NCBI GenBank assembly: GCA_020310875.1
Contig: CM035407.1
Coordinates: 69,487,158 to 69,551,157 of the forward strand
DNA length: 64,000 bases
From: Ceratopteris richardii
Lineage: Eukaryota > Streptophyta > Polypodiopsida > Polypodiales > Pteridaceae
Direction: 5' to 3'
Position 1 is the first letter of the stretch, and every line of letters starts with the position of its first letter. Positions 57,501-64,000 of the stretch are shown one piece after another. The notes under the pieces were generated by a model. It worked only from the letters and a program-made list of their open reading frames with translations. It was not told the origin of the DNA and did no database searches. The position numbers and the translations under genes are program-made.

Positions 57501-58860
57501 CCTCCCTCTACAAGCGTAGAATCCATTGAAAGCTTCTTTAGGAAGGAAGAGCTATAACTGATAAATGCATATCCAGAGAAGAGCAAGAATAAAGGGCTAA
57601 AACATACTTTTAATACCACTACTCTAGAATATTCGTGATGAGAAAGCAACAATTGTTGAACATGGTTAAGAATATAATCATTTGGTTAAGTTAAGGATGG
57701 GTTCATGACTAATACCTTTGAGATAGATGCATAACTATGCCAAAAGATAATATCTAGTATGAAAATTCTAGTTTTATTATCAATTGACATAGATAAAGAT
57801 TCTTTTGTTTGCATTCGATTCTTTTGTTTGCATTCGATCAACGAAATATTTTAATAAAGGCCTAATCTTCAAAGCCTTTTCAATAATAAATCAAGACTTG
57901 GTAAGTATAAAACTTACAATTCTACATAAGCATTTTGATGAACATGGTATGGAACATCTCAATTTACACGATCAAAGGCACCGAATTTAAGGATAATAGA
58001 AGCTTGAACTCAAAACATATGAGAACTTGTTCAATCGATTTGGTGGAAAAGAGGACTTCGCATAAATAAAGATCTGATTGGGTTTATACCTACGAAATTG
58101 AATAAATATCAATTTCTTATAAGTCCACAGTTTGTTGGAATTTGGAGCCTCGAGATCTTTCCAAACTAAAACCTTTTGAGCATACACACTTAATTAATTA
58201 AGATGATAGGTGAGAGATAGAAAGAAAGAGATCTTGAGACAAGGATAGAGAACATAAGCTGGATGCTTATTCACTAAAAAATAGATGTCCAAATTACAAC
58301 ATAGGAGTACTACTCAACCATATAAAGTGGTCCACTCAGTAATGGAAGAATATCCAAGAAGATGATGATACAAAATTTAGATTATGTTGAAATAATCTAA
58401 GTGTGTGAAGTGAATGAGCAATGAAGCTAATATTATTCTCACAAAATAGTGTAACAAAATTGTAAATCACCCAACCCTAACGTTGAGATTAGGATAGAGA
58501 TACCCTAAAAACAAAATATAAGGTTTTCACAAAAGATAGTTAGCACCACCTTGTAGAAGACTTCTTGCTCCAAGAGAGTAGCCTCTTCTTCACCAAAACT
58601 TCACCTCCAAAGCTTCAAAACACCAAGAGCTTGAGTGATCACCTCCTCCTTGATCTCCTTGAGAGGATTGCTTGAAGAATGATGTTTGAACAATGAGCCA
58701 AGGGCCTTCTTTTATAGCTTATGCTTTACCTTGAAAAGCAAACTCTTCAAAACTCTATCGAATGATCGTAAACTCAAAAAACTCTTTTGAAAAGCTAATC
58801 AAATTTTGTGTTCTATTGAAAAGCATAAACAAGGATAGAAAACCAATCCTAAAAGATATC
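54524..58860. other. Intergenic stretch without recognisable genes
   Basis: No coding region supported. Holds a 91-bp tandem duplication (55971-56152) and a 19-bp duplication (TTCTTTTGTTTGCATTCGA) near 57800-57837. The part above about 58540 is probably LTR sequence of the antisense Copia relic. Confidence 0.5.
55971..56152. repeat. 91-bp tandem duplication
   Basis: Units 55971-56061 and 56062-56152, almost identical (TTTTCAAGACATCAAGG ... GGTGGTTCTCT). Confidence 0.85.
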
Positions 58861-59031
58861 GCGATCTGCGCCTGATAGAATTCAAACCCACGCGCATGGT
58901 ATGAGATTACTTTGTTCTAGCCATGCTACCCACGTGGCTTTCTTGTAGAGGATATAAAAAGAACCTGTATTAGAGGGACTTCTCAACAGTTTTGGACCAT
59001 TGTTGGACCATATGATATTGGCTCCAACAAT
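58540..59031 (-). repeat. 3' LTR start of antisense Copia relic
   Basis: On the minus strand a purine tract GAAGGAGGGAT is followed by TGTTGGAGCCAATATC from about 59031 leftwards. The far end is not defined. Confidence 0.45.
58865..58940 (-). repeat. tRNA-Met-like relic or SINE head
   Basis: The minus strand reads GGTAGCATGGCTAGAAC, then TCTCATACCATG (anticodon-loop-like, CAU) and GTGGGTTTGAATTC (B-box-like), in the order and spacing of a tRNA-Met. Acceptor arms are poor. It lies inside the presumed Copia LTR. Confidence 0.35.
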
Positions 59032-59044
59032 CCCTCCTTCAATG

Positions 59045-60117
59045 TCATATTGGTACAAGCTTTAGTAACCTGCAAATCTTCTCATGACTATCTCTAGTCA
59101 ATGCTTTGGTAAATATATCTGCAACATTCTCACTAGAAGGAACATAAACTAGCTCAATGTGCTTCTTAGCTATCTACTCTCGAATATAGTGGTAGTGTAC
59201 CTCTATATGCTTTGTCCTTGCATGATGTACTAGATTCTTAGCTATAGCTATAGCACTCTGGCTATCTAAAAATATCTGAATGGGTTCATGTACTCTCACA
59301 TCAAGATAACTAAAAATGTCATGCAACCAAACTGACTCTAGAGTAGTTGTAAATGCTGCACGATATTCAGCTTCACACGATGAAGTGGCTCCGAAATCCA
59401 TGAGATAAGACAATCTCCAAGATAAAAACAAAATCCACTAGTACTTCTTCTTGTGTCTCTATCACCTACCCAATCAGAATCTGAAAATCCTTTTAGTAAC
59501 AAATGTGTAGATTTCAAAAAACCATAGCAAAATTTGAAGTTCCCTTCAAATATCAAAAGATCTGCTTTATTGCTTTCCAATGTAACACTGTCGGATTTTG
59601 CATGAACCTTGATACTTGAGAAACTGCAAACTGTATATCAAGACGTGTATTACAAAGATATATCAAGCATCCAACTGCTTGACTATATAAAGTAGCATCA
59701 AATGGCTCTGCATTTGCTACCATCTATAAAGACATGTTCTGATCAATAGGTGTTTGCATAGGTTTAAAATCACTCATATGAAACCTTTCCAAAAGTTTCT
59801 CAATGTACTTCTACTGTGTCATATAGATACACTCATCTCGAAACAGAAACTGAATCCCAAGATAATAATGCAAAATGCCTAAAACATTCACATCAAATAT
59901 TTGCTTCGATTGTTCTTTGAACATCCGCAAATCTTCGCACGTGGACAGAAAGACCCTATGAAGCCATCTCTGGGACTTGTGACTATAATATCATCCACAT
60001 AAATGATTGCTATAATCATCATACATGTTTCATCTTTAACATAAAGAGTTGGAGCTGCATCTGAGTTATGGAAATCAATGGATAAAAGATATGTATGTAT
60101 CTTTTCATACCATGCTC
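59045..60117 (-). pseudogene. pol: Copia RT and RNase H relic
   Basis: Read leftwards: AWYEKIHTYLLSIDFHNSDA, intact IIYVDDIIVTS (about 60000), [96 protein letters not shown], with the end near 59050. A third Copia lineage, distinct from those at 11/47 kb and 35-37 kb. Several frameshifts and stops. Confidence 0.85.
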
Positions 60118-60355
60118 TAGGTGCTATTAGCCGTTAGAGGCTACAGACTCTGATTTTAGACTTCGAATACTTTAGAATGTTGGGCATACCCGACTCTCTA
60201 TTCTTTCGTGTACAGGTTAATTGGTTGATCTGATCAATACTACCGTGATAATTAAAAGTACCTTAACTCTTAGCCACGTGGGTTCTTGGGAGTGGTAGGG
60301 GTCTGTTAGACAGAGGCCCTGTACTATTTTCCCAGCTTCGTACACAAGCATAAAT

Positions 60356-60485
<130 letters not shown>

Positions 60486-61232
60486 AGCTCAGTACTCAAT
60501 TTTGAACAATTGATAACTGTTCGGTGTACTGGACTTAGAACTTCCGAACTGATCCTGCTATAGCGATCTGAGCAGTAGTCCGGTTACTTGTATCCAATAG
60601 AATAATATACTTCAGTAAACGTAGATCACCTAATACGCACTTCTTCAGAACAGACAGGTATACCAAACAGACATCTATACTCACCTTCATACCATTACAG
60701 ATACTAGTCTTCCTGTGATCGGAATCAACAGTGAACGTAGACTACTGTATCGAATTCGGTCACTTACAGAAAACGTTAACAAGCAAACAGTTCGGGACTA
60801 CCTTTCACATTCCCTTGTTCGGTCGAAGAACTGACAAACAACACACTACAACTTGATAACACTAAGAGACACACTCAACCATTACCGAACAGATTCGTAA
60901 CGCAATACAACCGATTCGTAACTCTGCACTACGGTGGGAATAAACGACTAGACAGAGCACAGAACAGAACAAAACAGAGTAGAGTTCAATCTCTCAACGA
61001 CCTACACACTTCAAACAGTACGCTTATAATTCCTCAAAAAAACAAGCTCTCCACCACTCTTTTCTCATTGCCTTATATAGAAGATTTTTTTACAAGGGTG
61101 CGCGAGTCTTTAGTTACCTGCGCATTTCCCGAAAGGTTCTTTTACATTTAAGACGCCTGTCCTAGTACATTTGTCCTTTTTTCGGCAGCCGTCTAACACT
61201 GGCATGCACGGTGGACTCGAACCCGCAGGTTC
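60486..61232 (-). other. Likely 3' non-coding/LTR sequence of antisense Gypsy
   Basis: Downstream (on the minus strand) of the extra ORF. No coding content. A tRNA B-box-like GCGGGTTCGAGTCC (minus strand, about 61213-61226) with upstream GTCTCGTAGCAGAACC suggests another tRNA-derived head. LTR edges not resolved. Confidence 0.35.
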
Positions 61233-63321
61233 TTATGGTTCTGCTACGAGACCTTCTAAATACATGCTTCGGGCGAGCCTAAATGTTCGGGTAATTTTCT
61301 TTTTAATGGTTTCTATCATCTGAACTAAAGTAGTTGGTTCTAATAACTGAGCATCCGTTCTAACGGAGCTAAGAGCTATGGCTTGGGTTAACAAAATTTC
61401 AGACTGGGTCTGTAAGAAGGCCTCTTGTAAATAAAACTCATTGGATAATGCAGCATCCCGGGATATCTTCATTTCGGTGACTTTCTGCTGCATATCCGTG
61501 ACTCGATCCTTCTGATTTCGCAATTGGTTATCTAGTCGCTGGAGTTCCTGGTTCTAAAATTCGATCGTTTTGGAGTATGCATCTCGTTCTCTTCGAGTAT
61601 TTGCTAGATCTTTTTGGTATTTGGCTTCCCTAGTTAATTGGTGTCTCAGCATTCTGTTCATCTCGTCCAAACATTCCTGGGCTCTTCGTAGCTCGTCTTT
61701 GACTTGTTCTGCTTCTCTCTGTTGGTCTTGATTTTTCTGGATGGTTTCCTGCAATTGGGCCTTCGTTTCTTAGACCAATTCCTCGAGCGATGAGCTGATG
61801 TCTTCTTTTTCTTGGAGTGCGGTCTTCAATTCCCGGATTTCTTCGTGTGCTGTGTGTAATAGCTGGTCTTTGGCGGCAAGCTGCTCCAGTGCTGCATCCC
61901 TTTGCTGTACCAAGGCCTGTTGTGCCGAAAATTGTGCTTGGAGGTCTGCTAATTGCGTCTGTAATTGATGATTCTCTGCTTTTACTGCATCAACTTCTTC
62001 TTGGAGAGGGATGATGTCGGCTTCCAGGAGGTCAACTTTGTGCTGTAGATCTTGCCGAATCGTGTTCGTGACTTCACTCAGCTGTACCGGAAGTTGTTGT
62101 GAAAGGGTAATGAGCATTTGGCCCATGGCGGCCAGTTCGGAAAAGACCGGAACGGAGGGAAGGAGAAGTGGGTGTGGTGGTGGCGTAGAGGTTTGGGTGT
62201 GGATTTGGGGGGATGTCGGGGGTGAATAATTGGGGGAGGATGAAGAGGATTCGGAAATTGGCGGGGGAAGAGGGTTGACTGGTGGGGATTGAGGACCAGG
62301 GGATGCAGGGTGAGTTACCTGATGGATGGGTTGGTGTTCACCTGTATTGTGGGCGATGGTGGATTCTACGGCCTTCAGCAGGGTCTTGAGTGCGTTGTTG
62401 GCCACTTGCTGTTCGTCTTCTCGTCGTTCTGATGCTTCTTCGGTTGAGACTGGTTCTGTTTTTGTGTGATTCTGCTGGTCATGGTGATCGGCCGATGATT
62501 CGTTGTGGATGGAAGTGGCTGTGTCGTGGAAGGTCTCTTCTTGTTCTTCGTTTCGGGTGTCTTGATCCTTTCCGGCGGATCCTTGTGCTTCGCTTTCTGA
62601 GGAGCTGATCCGGATTCTCTTATTGCGGAAGAGTTGGTTGATCTCCTCATCTTGTTCTTCATCGTCATCGAGTGGTTGGACTGATTCTTCGTGCCTAAGT
62701 ACGGGACCTTGGGATGGTGGTTGTCGGCAAGGATGGCTGGGAAGAGGAATGATATGATATGGGGAAGGCGAGAGCGCGGGGTGGTTCCCTTTTGGAGTTG
62801 CTTCACTATAGCTACGCACTCTTTGTGGATTCGATGAAAAAAGTAGGAGGCGAAATTGACTGGTTCTCGGGCAGCTAAATCTAGGGCGGAATAAAAAGGG
62901 TGTGAGATGTCGTAGGTGCGCTTCTGAAGATTGAGTATGGCGACTAAGAATTGCAGGGCAGATCGTTCGGGTTCAGGACGGCAGAGAATAGCGTATTCGT
63001 TGGAGGAAGATTGGGGGAACAATTCGGTCATGCGGGTGAGGGGGATACTAGGGCCAATCGGCCTTGCGGGGAGAGGCGGAAGGCTTTAGAGAACGCTTGG
63101 AAGGTGATAACGGTTCGCGAAGGGAGCGAGAGGAAGACCCATTGGCGTTCGGTGGCGGGGGACTGAGCAATGGCAGTGACGATTTGCACGAAGAAGGGAT
63201 GGGCTTCCACTGAGTGCCAAGGCAACTCAGCGAAGTTGGCCAACCCTCTACAGCGCAGGTATTCTCCTACCTCAGTAGGGATACCATCACGGAAGGCAGC
63301 GTAGTTGGCTAGCGCTTCCAT
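61233..63321 (-). pseudogene. Extra ORF downstream of Gypsy integrase: globular head, Pro/Ser linker, long coiled coil
   Basis: Read leftwards in three frames. Head (63321-about 62780): FRDGIPTEVGEYLRCRGLAN, ATERQWVFLSLPSRTVITFQ, then FLVAILNLQKRTYD and FFHRIHKECVAIVKQLQKGT, reminiscent of the plant retrotransposon-associated protein encoded beside Tat/Ogre-type elements. Next an acidic stretch (DDDEEQDEEINQLF), a Pro/Ser linker (PPPISESSSSSPNYSPPTSP), and a heptad-rich coiled coil (about 62090-61290). Frameshifts near 63045 and 62770 and stops at about 61770 and 61555 break it. The next feature upstream on this strand is the integrase end, so it sits in the 3' accessory-ORF position. Confidence 0.6.
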
Positions 63322-63622
63322 GGTGTTTGTTGTTACAGACTATGAACACGGATGCAGAATGCACGAGTGCTCAGAATACTAACATACAACACAATAGCAT
63401 TTTTCGGCGCTGTCGATAGAGTTAAGTAGGAACAACACGGTGGGGAGGAAAAAGGGGTTGGGTATCATTGTGCAGTGCGGGAATGATGCTTGTTTTCATG
63501 CAGGCGTGCGTACTCGAGTGACTAGTAAGGGGGCGGCTGGTCACATAAAGATTTTACAAAACACGGCTATTTATAAAGAGAAAGAAAAAGATTAAACAAA
63601 ACGCGATCCACCACCAAAAAAT
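63322..63622 (-). other. Spacer between integrase and extra ORF
   Basis: No coding content on the minus strand. Such a spacer could hold the leader or splice acceptor of a downstream ORF, but I see no decisive signal. Confidence 0.4.
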
Positions 63623-64000
63623 TTAATGCGGGCTAGTGGCGTGATGATATGGCCGCAGCTTCGACCCATTGATTACTTTTGGGAGTGGCTTTCCGATCAA
63701 TGTAGTCAACCAAAAAGTTGTCGGACCGATTTTTTCTGAGATCTTAAAAGGGCCGAACCATCGTAGTTTGAACTTTCCTGCTGCTCTATCCGACTTTGCG
63801 TTATAGAAGAGTACAAGCTGACCTACCGAAAAGATTGGAGTCTTCAAATATCGATCGTGTGTCTTGGCTTGCCTTAGTTGTACTTCGCGCATGGTTAAAA
63901 AGCTGAGCCATCGGTGCTCATCAAGTTCTCTGAGTGCGTCCATTCGTGCTGTCAGCGAATCTTCCGGTAGCATCTTCTGAGTGATTGCTACACGCAGACT
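63623..64000 (-). pseudogene. pol: Gypsy integrase C-terminus, truncated by window edge
   Basis: Minus-strand frame ending at 63623: VAITQKMLPEDSLTARMDAL, REVQLRQAKTHDRYLKTPIF, VGQLVLFYNA, then a GPY/F-type KFKLRWFGPFKISEKIGPTT and LRPYH. This is the end of a plant Gypsy integrase. The core lies beyond the window. The part in view is open from 63973 and continues without a stop towards 64000. Confidence 0.8.

Overview
The window is a nuclear segment of a land plant with a large, repeat-rich genome. No intact host gene is visible. Almost all recognisable coding sequence comes from Ty3/Gypsy, Ty1/Copia and L1-type LINE elements, most of them decayed, truncated or nested. One small Gypsy relic at about 52.3-54.5 kb keeps a chromodomain of the kind known from Tcn1-like chromoviruses. 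Those are best known from mosses, lycophytes and ferns, so a non-seed vascular plant is my best guess; a gymnosperm is not excluded. A short plastid rpoC2 fragment and an Argonaute fragment, both embedded in transposons, confirm a plant nuclear genome.

Layout. 1-3634 (+): gag-only Gypsy relic with its 3' LTR, abutting an antisense Gypsy protease/RT relic (3635-5209) that carries a 554-bp tandem duplication. 5.7-6.5 kb: tRNA-derived SINE-like heads, a third polypurine tract/LTR start and an inverted piece of Copia LTR. 6.5-10.3 kb: AT-rich and featureless. 10.34-11.04 kb: pyrimidine-rich minisatellite. 11041-19018 (+): Copia element split by a 4-kb antisense LINE flanked by 13-bp target-site duplications. 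19.0-21.5 kb (-): chromovirus integrase and chromodomain relic. 21.5-21.96 kb: Copia-type LTR start. 21.96-27.68 kb (+): 3' half of a Gypsy element with an unusual order: RNase H tail, doubled zinc finger, integrase, a retropepsin-like domain after the integrase, a basic Trp-motif ORF, a captured Argonaute MID-domain fragment, a hairpin/PPT and the 3' LTR.

28.7-30.25 kb: relic of an unrecognised protein gene interrupted by a 33-bp coding minisatellite. 30.25-34.9 kb: LTR-flanked, non-coding element with 43-bp tandem repeats and an antisense plastid rpoC2 fragment. 35.2-37.6 kb: two opposed Copia RT relics. 39.4-46.4 kb (-): long Gypsy gag-protease-RT-RNase H element whose gag is split by a 561-bp CpG-rich foreign insertion. 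46.5 kb: GATA microsatellite. 46.7-49.24 kb (+): second copy of the 11-kb Copia family. 52268-54518: small LTR element with 5-bp target duplications. 59-60.1 kb (-): Copia RT/RNase H relic. 60.36 kb: CT microsatellite. 61.2-64 kb (-): Gypsy integrase tail followed by an extra, coiled-coil-rich downstream ORF.

How the parts relate: the gag at 1-3 kb is homologous to the gag at 42-46 kb, and the LTR at 3.1-3.6 kb is homologous to the LTR at 27.1-27.7 kb. The antisense element stops late in RNase H, and the 22-27 kb element resumes at the RNase H tail. Together they may outline one Gypsy family that carries a post-integrase protease and a piece of Argonaute. That composite is inference from three partial copies.
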